A stretch of DNA of 64,000 bases from positions 4,685,696-4,749,695 of the forward strand of contig OX243822.1 in the NCBI GenBank assembly GCA_945859605.1. Direction: 5' to 3'. How positions within the stretch are numbered: position 1 is the first letter of the stretch; every line of letters begins with the position of its first letter. Shown here piece after piece: positions 11,305-21,970 of the stretch. Source of the DNA: Lumbricus rubellus. Taxonomy: Eukaryota > Annelida > Clitellata > Crassiclitellata > Lumbricidae. The notes under the pieces are model-generated. The model was not told where the DNA came from. It made no database searches and saw only the letters and a program-made list of their open reading frames with translations. Both the position numbers and the translations under genes were made by a program.

Positions 11305-11556
11305 GGAGAGCTAGCCAATGGGGATGAAGTGCTAGCGACTTCATTTTCAAGGCCTCGGCATATGAGGGCGGTGGCCAATCCTCTCTCTCGCCGTCTCATC
11401 ATCCACTGACAGTGAGGTCAGTGTACTCATAGCTGAGTCGGCTAGGGGGTGCTTGTGGAACAGAAATCTCGTTTCAAATTTCTGCCCCGGCGGGGAATTG
11501 AACCCCCGACCTCTTGGTCGACAGTCCAGCGCGCTAACCACTGTACTACCAAGCAC
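11305..11556 (-). mobile_element. tRNA-derived SINE family 2
   Basis: The minus strand has box A TAGTACAGTGG and box B GGTTCAATTCC, each a perfect match to the Pol III consensus, in a tRNA-sized head starting GGGGGTGCTTGG. The same GTGCTTG arm recurs inverted (CAAGCACCCCC) just after the head. The body includes GATGAGACGGCGAG and a CTCCCCATTGGCTAGC-like end. Confidence 0.75.
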
Positions 11557-11719
11557 CCCCTGTTGTAGTCGTTGTCATTGTTGTTGTTGTTGTAGTCGTT
11601 GTTGTTGTCGCTCTTGATGTAGTCGTTGTTATTGTTGTTGTTGTCGTCGTTCATTTGAGATTCGACGGCTTGTTAACTGTTACTGATAATTATAACCTCT
11701 AGACATGGCCTTGGTTGTC

Positions 11720-12420
11720 CTAGTTTCTCTTTGTCTGTGTCTGTATCTGTCTGTCTGTCTGTCTGTCTCTGTCTGTTTCTACGGCATCGGTTGCAGCTGT
11801 TAACCCCAAGGCGTAGATTTCACTGTGACTGTATCTCTCATTCTACCTGTGTCTCTTTGTTTCCTGTCTTTTGTTTATGTGATATTGTGATAATTATAGG
11901 ACTTACTTGTTATCGGTTAATGATGACCTTTAGGCATCGACATTGCTTCTCTCTCGCTCGCTCGCTCTCTGTCTCTCTGTCTCTCTCTGTCTCCGTCTCT
12001 GTCCATCTCTGTCTGTCTCTGTCTATATCTGTGTCTCTGTCATTGTCATTGTCTCTGTCTCTGTTTGTCTCTCTGTTTGTCTCTGTATCTCGCTGTCTTT
12101 CTGTCTATCTGTCTGTCTTTATGTCTGTCTGTCTCTCTCGATTTGTCTGTCTGTCTCTCTGTCTGTCTGTCTCTCTCTTCTGGTATTTATCTGTCACTCT
12201 CTCTGTCTGCGTCTTTTTCTGTTGGCCCCGCTGTAGTTCTTTCTTCTCTCGACCTGCTCTCTCACTCCGTCTATTTCTCTCTCCTGTCTCTTCCTCAGTC
12301 ATTCTGTTTTCTAAATCTCTGTCCATCTCTCTGTATTTATGTCTCTGTCCGTCTGTCTGTCTATCTGTTTATATGTATGTCTGTCGGTCTGTTTGTCTCA
12401 TTATCCATCTGTTTTGACGA
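11720..12420. repeat. (TCTG)n/(TCTC)n-rich array
   Basis: About 700 bp of imperfect TCTG, TCTC and TCTT repeats. The long Ser/Cys/Leu frames here are artefacts. Confidence 0.9.
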
Positions 12421-12436
12421 ATGATTGCCAACAGCA

Positions 12437-12661
12437 TGTATGTATGTATGTATGTGCACTTGTTATAGCGCCCCTTCAAGCTCTCCTTACTCAGAGGCGC
12501 TCCCGATGCAGAGCGGACACTGCATCGGAGTTTCACGCCGAAGCGCTGAGCATTTGTAAGTGAAGGACTTGCCCAAGGTCCTTACGCGGCTTGAGGGTGG
12601 ATTCGAACCTCGGACCTTCCGGCTCCAAGGCAACGACGCCACCACTAGACCACCGCGCCCC
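12437..12661 (-). mobile_element. tRNA-derived SINE family 1, full copy
   Basis: The minus strand starts GGGGCGCGGTGGTCTAGTGG, with box A TGGTCTAGTGG and box B GGTTCGAATCC, then a body ending in GTGCACATACATACAT repeats. ACAGCA at 12431-12436 and 12662-12667 is the target duplication. The paralogous segment near 6763 (GATTGCCTACAGCAGTCG) is the empty site. Confidence 0.88.
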
Positions 12662-12817
12662 ACAGCAGTCGATGCCTCACGTTCCTGAGGGACGCCATTA
12701 TCTATTTGGATGCACTTGCAAAACCAGATGGAAGACAGATTTACGAAGGGAATTATAATATCGGTCGAATTAATACAAGACTGACCAATGGGAATTTTAG
12801 TTTAATAAGTTGACTTT

Positions 12818-12970
12818 CTTAGACACCTTTATTAAGTAAGTTAGTCCTTTTTTAAATACTTACACATATGATTGGCCGGTCGCCTCGAATTTCACCTTGC
12901 AAAGTTGAAAACGTTATACTAACCTGGAATTATCATTCACGACTTCAATAAAGGAAGAGGTCTTGTAAAC
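12818..12970 (+). ncRNA. Candidate small-RNA unit with snRNA-like promoter, module A
   Basis: CTTAGACACCTTTATTAAG, then 23 nt to TTTAAATA. Module A-like block 12930-12966 (TCATTCACGACTTCAATAAA, GGAAGAGG) is eroded. Confidence 0.32.
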
Positions 12971-12990
12971 TTTGCTGCATTCGGTGTCGT

Positions 12991-13531
12991 GTTGTACGGC
13001 GCTCCATTTTAATGTGCAGATATTTAGAAACCTTTTAAATGTTTCAACCTATTCAATTATAAAAGGATGAAAATTTCGGATAATAATCATCTTATCTAGG
13101 CGCTGATCTGTACAATGTCATGGGTTTTTTAACCATAGATATTTTAGATGATAAAAACGGAAAACAATAATTATCCAGCGGATTATGATTAATTGACAAC
13201 GTTGTGTTTTCTGACTGCAATAGATTGGTCACTTGTCTTGTCTTGTCTTTGGCAGTCTTCGATCCGAAGGTTTGCCGCACCACGAACCGTCTGTGTCCAA
13301 ATGTAGTTCAATTATTCTGGAAGAAATACAGTCGTGTCTAAATGATCCTACTGCCCCTTATAAATGACGACGCTGCCGTTACATGGTACAGCGTATCAAT
13401 CGAAAATCGCTCTAAGTCATGCCATGTTAAACATGAACTTCCCTTCGACACCTTTCGAACGTTATCAATCATGCTACATATTTGCCAACAAAGCTTGATC
13501 GTTGGATAGTAAAACTGTTATGGTTGAAACC
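12991..13531. other. Intergenic, no feature recognised
   Basis: AT-rich, short frames only. Confidence 0.5.
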
Positions 13532-13539
13532 CTAGAGTC

Positions 13540-13976
13540 CAGCGTTGCCACTCCTTGGTTTTTTCCACAAGATCTTGTTTTTTTTATCCGAACTTGGGAA
13601 ATAGGTTTTTAGGTGAAAAACTTGGGTTTTTTCTTGGGTTTTTTTGGCTACAAAAAATCTTGGGTTTATTCCTCGAAACTTGGGAAATGGGGGTTTTTTC
13701 GGGAAAAACTTGGGTTTTTCGGGCAAAAGCTTGGGTTTTTGCTTGTGAACCAAAAAGTTTTGGCAATTTAAAAAAAGGTCATCAACTTTTTTGGACGACA
13801 AACTGGAAAAAAATTTCCGAAAAATTTGACCGGATGACTTAAATAAAATTTTTTTAAGTCCTCATAAATTTTTTTAAGAAAAATGTGAAAATTTCGGAAG
13901 AATTGGGCAACTTGGGTTTTCTTGGTTTTTTCACCGGCCAACTTGGGTTTTATTATTTTTCAGAGTGGCAACGGTG
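13540..13976. mobile_element. hAT-type non-autonomous element with CTTGGGTTTT repeats
   Basis: The ends are CAGCGTTGCCACTC and its near-complement GAGTGGCAACGGTG. Flanks CTAGAGTC and GTAGAGTC (13532-13539, 13977-13984) are an 8-bp duplication with one difference. About ten degenerate copies of CTTGGGTTTTT fill the interior, as subterminal transposase-binding repeats often do. Apparent open frames on both strands are by-products of the repeats. Confidence 0.8.
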
Positions 13977-14463
13977 GTAGAGTCTTAAAAACCTTGTGTA
14001 CGCAACTTTACTTCAGGATGCCGTCAAAAAGGTTAAAAATATTGAGGTAAATTGGCTGAATCCTGGAAAAGGCATAGACATATTTTATGGGATTTCAGAC
14101 AACAAGAACAACAACAACAGGGTGTTTGTATTGTGATGCCACTACCAGGAACTGTCTGAAGCTGAGGGAACAATAATTACCTCCATAATGATAACTTCGC
14201 AAAGCAATTATTTGCAGTCATAGCAGAAATTGAAACCTTCGAACATTTGTGGGAGGAGAGATGACCTGTCGTCCAAATCTATGCATGTAAATTTGAATTC
14301 TAGATGACAGTGTACACTTTCTTACGGCTGATGCTCATGTTTCTAGCATGTTTGAAAATTATGTAATTAAGTTGCATAGCATCAAAATTTTAATTATGTA
14401 TGTTACTTAACACCACTGTGGCCTATGGACTCTCTCAATTATGACCATTTTTGCGAGCGTCGA

Positions 14464-14503
14464 TAATTATAATGAAGTCTACTCCTAATTTAAAGGTGTC
14501 TAA
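14464..14503 (-). promoter_or_regulatory. GACACC/TATA promoter-like unit
   Basis: CCTTAGACACCTTTAAATTA, 23 nt, TATAATTATC. It lies about 45 bp upstream of the RTE LINE insertion site at 14548. Confidence 0.48.
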
Positions 14504-14705
14504 GGATCTCCATTTTATTTATCCATTTTCAGCAGACGTCAGATGTCATAGTCATACAGAAAGAAGCATCCAGCATGGACAGGACATATTCATATGCTAC
14601 GTTGACTATGAAAAAGCATTTGACAGGGTCGATTGGAAGAAGCTGATGAGTGCGCTAAGACGAATAGGAGTGGAATGGCAGGAAAGGAGATTGATAGGTA
14701 ATCTA

Positions 14706-15670
14706 CACTGTGTCCGGAAAAAAAGGGACCCATTTTGTAAATATGAAAATAAATAGTAAATATTAATCGATTTTCACAATTCAAAGACCGTTTTTATCCT
14801 AACATATTTCTCTAACAATTGTGAAAATATAAAAGTTCCAGTCCAAATAATGACGTCATTATGACGTCATTTGCAGAAAAAGTCAAATTTAAGAGATAAG
14901 TGCACAAAATCATCCAAAATTGCAATATTTTTATGATATAATTTATCAATAATAAATGTAAGTTTAATTTTATTTTTATATCTGAATTATGTCTGACTGC
15001 AATTTGTGCTCAAGTGTCCACCTTCGGCCTTAACTCAAGCTCAAAAACGGTCGCGATAATAGCCAATAGCAGCATCGATAACCAGCTTTTCAAAATCCTC
15101 CCAGGCATTAACAATTCACTCACGGAGTTCTTCAATGTCTTTTATCCTTGTGTTGTACACCTTCTCCTCCATCAGTCTCCAGATCTTATTATCAGCGAGA
15201 TTTAAGCGGGCGACCGTTTAGCGGCCAAAGATTAAGAGGAATGAAATCCGAGTCTCCTTAGTCAACAGTTCAGCATGCATATTGACGAACTCAGTGAGCT
15301 GAAGCACCATTTTGTTGAAATGTGTAGGCTATTGTTCCGAATATTCCCGGATGTCAGACATCAATTTTATATGGAGCAGACAATCCCTGTAATAAGCTGC
15401 ATATATTTTCACTTCTGGTTCCATTAAATGGATTTCCGTTTTACCAAAAGTCAATATACCAACCGAAACCATGCATGAATGACCGTATAAATGAACTTTA
15501 ATGCAAATGACGTCATTATGACGTCATCGTTGAGACTAAAACCTTTATATTTTCACCAATGTTAAACAAATATGTCAGGATTAAAATGTTTTTTGAATTG
15601 TAAAAATCGATGAATGTTTACTATTTATTTTCATATTTACAAAATGGGTCCCTTTTTTCCGGACACAGTG
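14706..15670 (-). mobile_element. Tc1/mariner-family element with long inverted repeats, nested in LINE copy 1
   Basis: The ends begin CACTGTGTCCGGAAAAAA on both strands, and similarity between the ends extends for about 170 bp (14706-14875 and 15500-15670), including a TGACGTCATTATGACGTCA palindrome in each arm. TA dinucleotides at 14704-14705 and 15671-15672 form the target duplication. The intact LINE copy 2 gives the empty site, AATCTATATATGGG. A decayed transposase C-terminus lies inside. Confidence 0.9.
15005..15230 (-). pseudogene. Transposase C-terminus relic (Tc1/mariner)
   Basis: The minus-strand translation contains LADNKIWRLMEEKVYNTRIK followed by DIEELRE, a stop, then IVNAWEDFEKLVIDAAIGYY and GGHLST. 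This matches the C-terminal block after the third catalytic residue of mariner-like DDE transposases. The catalytic core upstream is absent. Confidence 0.7.
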
Positions 15671-16734
15671 TATATATGGGACAGAAGGTGAAAATAAGAA
15701 TTGATGGTGAATACTCGGAACCAGGAAAGATAGGAAGAGGTGTGAGGCAAGGATGCCCACTATCCCCAATATTGTTTAATATCTATATAGAAGAAATTGT
15801 AAGAGAAACACTGGAAGAAGTGAATGAGGGGATAAAGGTAGGAGGAAGACTGATAAAAGCTCTGAGGTTTGCGGACGATCAGGCAATGTTGGCAGGCACT
15901 CAAGAAGGATTACAAAGAATGATGGATCGACTGAACATGATATCGACAGAATACGACATGAAAATAAACATCAAAAAGACAAAGACTATGAGGATAAGCA
16001 AAGGAGGAAAGGAAGCAATTCTTAAGATCACAGTAAACGGAGAGGAAATAGAACAGGTAGAGAAATTCTGCTACCTAGGAAGTATGGTCACAGATGATGC
16101 AAGATGCCATATAGAAATAAAAAGAAGAATAGCCATGGGAAAAGACGCATTCAACAACAGAGGGGAACTCCTCAGAGGAAAACTAAATATGAGCCTTAAA
16201 AAGAGGATGGTCAAGACGCTGGTGTGGAGTGTGGTCCTGTATGGGTCAGAAACATGGACAATGAGAAAGGATGACATAAGAAGATTGGAGGCTTTCGAAA
16301 TGTGGATTTGGACGAAGAATGAAGCGTGTCAGCTGGATGGAACACAAGACAAACGAAGAAATACTGCAGATGGTGGGAGAGGAACGATCAATGATGGAGA
16401 CAATACGGAGGCGACAGAGAAACTGGATTGGACACATCATGAGGAGTGACACCATAGTACGGGATATCATCGAAGGAAGAATGGAGGGGAAAAAGACAAG
16501 AGGAAGACCAAGAACAATGCTACTGGACTGGATGATGACAAAGGACGGTTACAGAGGGCTAAAGATGGATGCACAGAACAGATATGCGTGGCGTCATTGG
16601 ACATATGAACCTGCCTGACGGCAGAGAACCAAAGAAGAAGAAGTCAGATGTCGGATCGAACTTTAAAACTTTTACCGTCAATATAACTGGCCGCACGACG
16701 TCAAAAGCTGTCATAGGCAATTCTTTGAGCTGGC

Positions 16735-16870
16735 CTTGAGGCAGAAATGGGTATGATGTGCTAGAGACTTCATTTTCTTAGCTTGAAATTTGAGGGCGAG
16801 TGGACAGTACTCTTCCTCACCGTCTCGTCTTCCAGTCGACAGTACACGATATGCATTACTCGTCAGAGCA
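16735..16870 (-). mobile_element. SINE family 2, body relic
   Basis: GTGCTAGAGACTTCATTTTC and CCTCACCGTCTCGTCTTCCA align with the body of the SINE at 11305-11556. The tRNA head is absent. Confidence 0.5.
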
Positions 16871-16919
16871 GAGTTAGGTTAGAGCAAAACCGATTAGAAT
16901 GGATGAATACTGTGAGGTC

Positions 16920-16959
16920 GTTAGACACCTTAAAATGAGATTAATCGTAACTACAAAAT
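16920..16959 (+). promoter_or_regulatory. GACACC/TATA promoter-like unit (weak TATA)
   Basis: GTTAGACACCTTAAAATGAG, 22 nt, TACAAAAT. Confidence 0.35.
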
Positions 16960-17159
16960 AGTTTTTGACCATAGGCGGATAATTAATAAACAAAATAAAA
17001 AAATTATAGGCGAATATCAATGAGAATTTCCTGCATGAAATTGCGCGCTCTTTTTCTAAGGCTTCGGACTAATCAGAAATACAATAAGTGAATGACGCTA
17101 TTGCCATCGAGTGGCTGTTTAACATGATTTGAAATTTACTTTAGTTTATTACGCTGCCA

Positions 17160-17525
17160 ATCTTCAGCGAATGCAGTTCGCATCAAGCCATGCCACCGCG
17201 GTGGGACCCTTGGCAAGATGTAGAGCCTGGAGTCCTCCCGGAAAACGAAGAAGGCGGCACTCATTCACAATGTGCGACATCGTCTGTCTTTCTCCACAGC
17301 AGCACAGTGGATCATCAGCCTGTCCCCATCTCACCAGAAAAAACGCTGCCAATTCCATCTCGTTAATTTCGCAACGTTTGTCCCAAGTAAGCGGGGCCGT
17401 GTATACGGTTCTTCGAGTGTCGGTGCAAAGTGTTACAGCAGGGGCAAAGTGCCGTTCGACAGTCTTACAAGATTAGTCATTTTACACAAATTCACACTGA
17501 TTCCACAGTTCAATAGGTTAGTCTA
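17160..17525 (-). pseudogene. LINE reverse transcriptase C-terminal zinc-knuckle relic
   Basis: The minus strand reads MELAAFFLVRWGQADDPLCC, CGERQTMSHIVNECRLLRFP, GGLQALHLAKGPTAVAWLDA. The CxCG-H-C arrangement before RFPGG is a common C-terminal motif of non-LTR polyproteins. The preceding part (TYTAPLTWDKRCEINE-like) is in a different frame. Confidence 0.62.
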
Positions 17526-17907
17526 GACTCTACGTGGCTTGTCGACTGTGGCAAGCACGCAACGCCGGTGAACTTAGTGAAATTAATGTTTTCTTACACA
17601 TACTGATTTCACAAAAAGTTTAGGTAACACGGAAACTCGCAATTTAAGACATTTTGACCAATAGCAACAAAACTCTCGGCTCAGGGGCATTCGGTGCACA
17701 GCACCGAATGAACCTATGTTAATCACGACCCCGCAAGTAAGGCTAATTCATAGCATTTGGAGAAACCACAGAATTCAGACTTGCGTCACTTTTAGCTAAT
17801 TTCTACTGGCCACAGGAACGGTGCAAACTGTCGGTCTATCTAAGAACGTTTTATTGTGAATGGTTGTTCACATCGCGACATCTTATGTCGGATAAACCGA
17901 TGCACTC

Positions 17908-17949
17908 GTTAGACACCGTTTAAACATTATTTACTAGTGCCATATTATG
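17908..17949 (+). promoter_or_regulatory. GACACC/TATA promoter-like unit (weak TATA)
   Basis: CGTTAGACACCGTTTAAACA, 23 nt, CATATTATG. Confidence 0.38.
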
Positions 17950-18057
17950 TTAAAAGTCTCGTGCTTCAAATGAATGGTTGAGTCCTGGCAGATGTTCGTT
18001 AAAACGTCTAAGAATCAATGACAGGGTGGCTAACAATGACATTTGCAATTAGCCGCG

Positions 18058-18258
18058 TTTGTATGAATGTGCACTTGTTATGACGCCCCTTTAAGTTTTC
18101 TCTGCTCAGAGGCGCTCCCGAATGCAGAGCGGACACTGCATCGGAGTTTCACGCCGAAGCGCTGAGCAATTGTGAGTGGTCCTTACGCGGCGAGGTGGAT
18201 TCGAACTTCGAACCTTCCGGCTCCAAGGCAACGACGCCACCACTACACCACCGCGCCC
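18058..18258 (-). mobile_element. tRNA-derived SINE family 1
   Basis: The head is on the right (GGGCGCGGTGGTGTAGTGGT), with box B GTTCGAATCC and the characteristic CACGCCGAAGCGCTGAG body. Part of the middle (about 20 nt of the CTTGCCCAAGG region) is missing. Confidence 0.82.
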
Positions 18259-18264
18259 GATGAT

Positions 18265-18535
18265 TCGAAATCCGTCGAATATTCAGACAGTTTGAGAGAT
18301 GTCAGGTTGAGGAGCACTACACGTTCCAGCATGCATAGGCTACCAGCCATTTTGTCAGTCATCATCTTAACAAAGGTCATCTACTTCGCCCAACTTCCCC
18401 GATATACTACTAGACCAAAGACGCTTCGCATTCTTTTCATTGTGAGGTACAGGGTTCGTCCAGAATAATAATACTATTCGGATTCTTTGCTTCGATAGAG
18501 GCAGTGGAGAGCCCGCAGTTGAGCGATCCACATAA
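18265..18535. repeat. Dispersed duplicate of 47630-47910
   Basis: Shared landmarks include TTCCAGCATGC, TTTTGTCAGTCATCA, AGACCAAAG(A/G)CGCT, GACTCTTTGCTT(C/G)GATAG-like and GATCCAC. The 18265 copy is followed immediately by the promoter-like unit at 18549. Confidence 0.65.
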
Positions 18536-18548
18536 GGTGATGCGCGTC

Positions 18549-18740
18549 CTTAGACACCCGAAGAACGGTGTCAAACTATATTATAGTATACATTAACCTT
18601 CAACGCAACGTCGATGTGTTCATTCATTGTGTCCATAAAGAAACATTTTCATTCTCCAAGGTGATTGACTCCGCCACTGCTTGCACTCTGCCAGTGCCAG
18701 TCCCAAGCCTGGAAAAGGGAGGCGGGCGTCGCTAATGGTT
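18549..18740 (+). ncRNA. Candidate small-RNA unit, well-preserved module A
   Basis: CTTAGACACCCGAAGAACG, 23 nt, TATAGTATA. The block at 18690-18735 reads CAGTGCCAGTCCCAAGCCTG, GAAAAGGGAGGCGGGCGTCG, with a possible CCAG/CTGG stem. Confidence 0.42.
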
Positions 18741-18950
18741 ATTGTTACCACACAGTGACGTTAAACTGAAAACCACCACCAATCATAATTGTTACATTTA
18801 AAACTGACACAGCGCAGACCATTATTATTACTTGACGACACTCATGCATATTATAGTACGAGATAATAATTATTCCTCTCTATATAGCTACGCAGTTGGA
18901 ACATGAATGAAACGCATGGGCCAGTCACGTCGTAAATACCCCACCCAGTT

Positions 18951-19195
18951 TATTGTTTGTATGTTTGTTTGTTTGTTTGTATGTATGTGCACTTGTTATA
19001 GTGCACCTTCAAGCTCTCTCTACCATACTCGGAGGCGCTCCCGAGTACAGAGCGGACACTGTACCGGAGTTTCACGCCGAAGCGCTGAGCAATTGTGAGT
19101 GAAGGACTTGCCCAAGGTTCATACGCGGCGAGGTGGATTCGAACCTCGAAACTTCCGGCTCCAAGGCAACGACACCACCACTAGACTACCGTGCC
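18951..19195 (-). mobile_element. tRNA-derived SINE family 1 with clear target duplication
   Basis: CCACCCAGTT is repeated at 18941-18950 and 19196-19205. R2 has the empty site (TACCCCACCCAGTTAATGAA near 29788). The 3' tail on the left is (CAAA)n/(CATA)n. Confidence 0.9.
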
Positions 19196-19439
19196 CCACC
19201 CAGTTATAATGAACCACAAGCTAGCGGAAAACATGTTGAAGAATCTTGCCTATAATATACTATTATAATTATTCACGGTCTACAATAGATTATAAATTCC
19301 GCGTTTCATATCTTTACGAGAGGAAAGGAAGCGACAAAAAAATCTCATTCTTGACTGCACACAATCTCTTCCCCTCCCCATCCAGTAATCCTTCAACTTT
19401 GCTCACCTTTGCCTGTCTACCCCGCTCTCGCAGAAAGAG

Positions 19440-19706
19440 ACGATTGCACCGGGTGCTGTAAGTAAGCATGCATCTTTCAGTTGCCATTGACCTTGAATTG
19501 TTTCGTTATACGACGCTATAATTATAGTGACGAGGATAACAAACGTTGACCTCCTCCACTATTCTGCTTTTGACTGGCATTTCCAATCCACAGGGGCGCT
19601 AGTGGAGACAACCGATTGACCGAGGATGAATCCATGCAATCGTTTGTATAAACAGCAAAACCGTATATATACTGTCGATAGAAAGCGTTTTTAGAGGTGT
19701 ATTAGA
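19440..19706 (-). ncRNA. Candidate small-RNA unit in R1, module A plus palindrome
   Basis: On the minus strand: ATACACCTCTAAAAACGC, 24 nt, TATATATA (19664-19671). Then module A (19548-19587: AATGCCAGTCAAAAGCAG, GGAGGAGGTCAACG) and, about 100 nt on, TTACAGCACCCGGTGCAATC (19437-19456) with the palindrome GCACCCGGTGC. R2 has the same order at 30035-30320. Confidence 0.42.
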
Positions 19707-19727
19707 AGAGTGGTTGAAAAACGACAG

Positions 19728-19745
19728 GAACGACGACGACGACGA

Positions 19746-19785
<40 letters not shown>

Positions 19786-19823
19786 CGACGACGACGACGA
19801 TGATGACGATGACGACGACGATT
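19728..19823. repeat. (GAT)n/(GAC)n microsatellite
   Basis: Also present in R2 as (GAT)n at 30349-30373 and 32087-32193. Confidence 0.92.
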
Positions 19824-20142
19824 AGCCTGTTAAATACCCGGCGTTGTCGGATGGTGAATAACCAGACCCCCTCGTGTCTTTTGTGGACGCTGAGAATTAC
19901 TCAAAGATTTGCATGAGTATAAGCAGTTGATGCAGAGTGAAATTATAATAATACTTTTCGTATTTGGAATGTACGTCGCTTATAAGAAGTCTGGGTGATT
20001 GTGAATATTATTGTTCAAATTTTAAACTTCGTTTATGACATCAGTTCTAAGGATGCTAACGACAATAATGAATAATATTGAAAACCATTTGCATTTCGGC
20101 GGCCTGGTTCCTGTTTAACCAGATTTGTTGCACAGTTTTATT

Positions 20143-20182
20143 TATTTATAAGATGAATGAAATTCTAAAAGAGGTGTGTACT
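20143..20182 (-). promoter_or_regulatory. CACACC/TATA promoter-like unit in R1
   Basis: GTACACACCTCTTTTAGAAT, 22 nt, TATAAATAAA. Paralogue at 36327. Confidence 0.42.
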
Positions 20183-20628
20183 AATAATCATTGTTGCGCT
20201 GCTGTCTATGTAAACTTTAAAGATACGCACATGTTGTCGATGTAAACCCCATAACAATTATGGCCTTACTGACGTGATTGTCATGGATTAAATTTGTAAT
20301 GAAGTAAGCTCATAATTATGTGGATGAAGTAACTTTGGAGGTCAATGGTTCAAACAAAAGTCATGTAGCGCGTTGCATTTTACATTTAATTTCACCACAA
20401 GACAGTGTAATGCATGGCGCTCAGCGCACACAATAAAGGCAGGTTGCAAACGCAATTAGTCAAATAAAATTATATCTGAATTTTGTCAAATAGAAACCAT
20501 TATTCACAGACTAAGGCCAAAACTCAGATCAGATGAAAAACCCAGCTGTGGCATCATTGCTTGAAATCATGGACCAACGATCATTCATACTCCACGACGA
20601 GTCTACGTGAAACGCGTAGTTTCTACAA

Positions 20629-20668
20629 TTTATTATAAAAATTGAAACTGTTGAAGAGGTGTGGAATA
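20629..20668 (-). promoter_or_regulatory. CACACC/TATA promoter-like unit in R1 (weak)
   Basis: TTCCACACCTCTTCAACAG, 20-22 nt, TATAATAAA. Paralogues at 36590 and 40794. Confidence 0.33.
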
Positions 20669-21257
20669 ACTGCCGCTTTCTGTGACAAAAATCCTTGAAG
20701 GCTGTACGGTTGAACACATGGCCTCGGAAGAATTATGACACATTAGAGAAAATAATGGTCGTCTTCAAATAGCCATCTTCGAAATACCATAAAAGAAGCC
20801 CAAAGAGTCCATGCGATGAAGATATACTAGACGCATGACTAGACGTCACACTGCAATCAGATCTTGGGATGAATAGGCTATCAATATAATATTATGACAA
20901 GATAAACTTTACTCAGGTTCCTCTTCATCGCTTTATGTCACACAAGTCCTTCCATATCCTGATCTTTCGTCAACTGCTCGCCGTGATGTTTCCACTGTGA
21001 CCACTCCTGCTTTTTGTGTGGCTTTCGAGCAAAAGGGTCAAGATAAAATTGATCGCTTCATCAAGTGAATGTCTTGCTGTGGTTTGTTGTCTGGATCTAA
21101 GCCAAGTGTATCTCAATTTTCCGAATATAATATAGGAATATTCCTTTAATTCATCAATTGCTAACAGCACTTTATTTACAGACATGGTACGATGAAATAA
21201 TATTATGACTAATATACATAACGAAGTAATGGATAACAGAGTCCAGTTAATTTCATG

Positions 21258-21299
21258 TCTTCGACACCCTTAAACTGTGATCATCACTATTATATAAGT
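21258..21299 (+). promoter_or_regulatory. GACACC/TATA promoter-like unit in R1
   Basis: CTTCGACACCCTTAAACTG, 22 nt, TATATAAGTC. The hAT MITE at 21337 lies 46 nt after the TATA start. Confidence 0.52.
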
Positions 21300-21336
21300 C
21301 CCACGCTACAAAATAACTTGAGTTATCTTCGCAAAG

Positions 21337-21678
21337 CAGCGGTTCACAACCCGTGACCCGCGGGCCAAAAGTGGCCCGCCAGGCCTACAAAATGGCCCTC
21401 ATCTCTCAAAGAATTAACCAAGATATATGAAAAATTGACAGTTTGGACAGGATTGAACACATTATTATTATTCTCTATTGCAAATTATTTTATTTTGACA
21501 GCTATAAATAACATCAAACATTCTATATTCAATCGATTATAAGAAATTTATATGCTTTTACTTAATTTAATTTTAGCATCGTGGCCCCCTAGTGGTTCTT
21601 CAACTAAGAAAAAGTGGCCCTCGTGTCCTCCAACTTAGAAAAGGTGGCCCTCGAGTCAAAAAAGGTTGGGAACCACTG
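21337..21678. mobile_element. hAT-type MITE inserted in segment R1
   Basis: Ends are CAGCGGTTCACAACCCG and, from the right, CAGTGGTTCCCAACCTTT, the classic hAT signature. Flanks TCGCAAAG and TCCTAAAG form the 8-bp duplication. Segments R2 (near 37225) and R3 (near 42512) have the uninterrupted site ATCATCCTAAAACGATCC or ATCATCCTAAAGCGATCC. The interior carries several GTGGCCC(T/G)C repeats. Confidence 0.88.
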
Positions 21679-21970
21679 TCCTAAAGCGATCCTGAGTAGT
21701 AATTTTGAAGGAACTCTTTAAAATGTTCTCGTTCATACATACATGTAGAATAATATGAATGGTAGGAATTCTTTATGATAAACATCAACATCAATTGACG
21801 CAAGTTATTTTAAAATGTGTGCTGCCTAAATAGAAGCGGGATTGATGAAAGGAATTCTTATTAGAAGCTGGGTTGATTAAAAGTATACATACTGCCATGA
21901 GCGAATAATAATTTTATGCGATGCTATGATACACGTTTAGTGAAAAATGATTCTGAGAGAAGAGCGATCT

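Larger units (their letters stand above)
11560..12990. repeat. Duplicated segment D, copy 2
   Basis: Copy of 6060-7320 with a larger TCTG array (11720-12420) and the SINE insertion at 12437-12661. Ends with the promoter-like unit at 12818. Confidence 0.75.
14548..16618 (+). pseudogene. RTE reverse transcriptase pseudogene (interrupted, frameshifted)
   Basis: The two coding pieces are 14548-14705 and 15671-16618. Relative to the open copy at 51933-53015, a one-base insertion near 16310 (TTTGGACGAAGAA against TTTGGCGAAGATT) shifts the frame; the distal part continues in another frame to WRHWTYEPA. Together with the transposon insertion this makes the copy non-functional. Confidence 0.85.
14548..16642 (+). 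mobile_element. RTE-type non-LTR retrotransposon copy 1, split by a mariner element
   Basis: Target duplication GTCAGATGTC flanks the copy at 14538-14547 and 16643-16652. It is closely similar to copy 2 at 51933-53040 but starts slightly further 5'. A 965-bp Tc1/mariner element at 14706-15670 interrupts the coding region. The 3' end again has the CTGCC-TGAC-GGCAG hairpin and an (AAG)n tail. Confidence 0.88.

Noticed and set aside
11731..12424. Cysteine/serine/leucine-rich frames up to 228 residues
   Set aside because: Read through (TCTG)n arrays; open in several frames at once.
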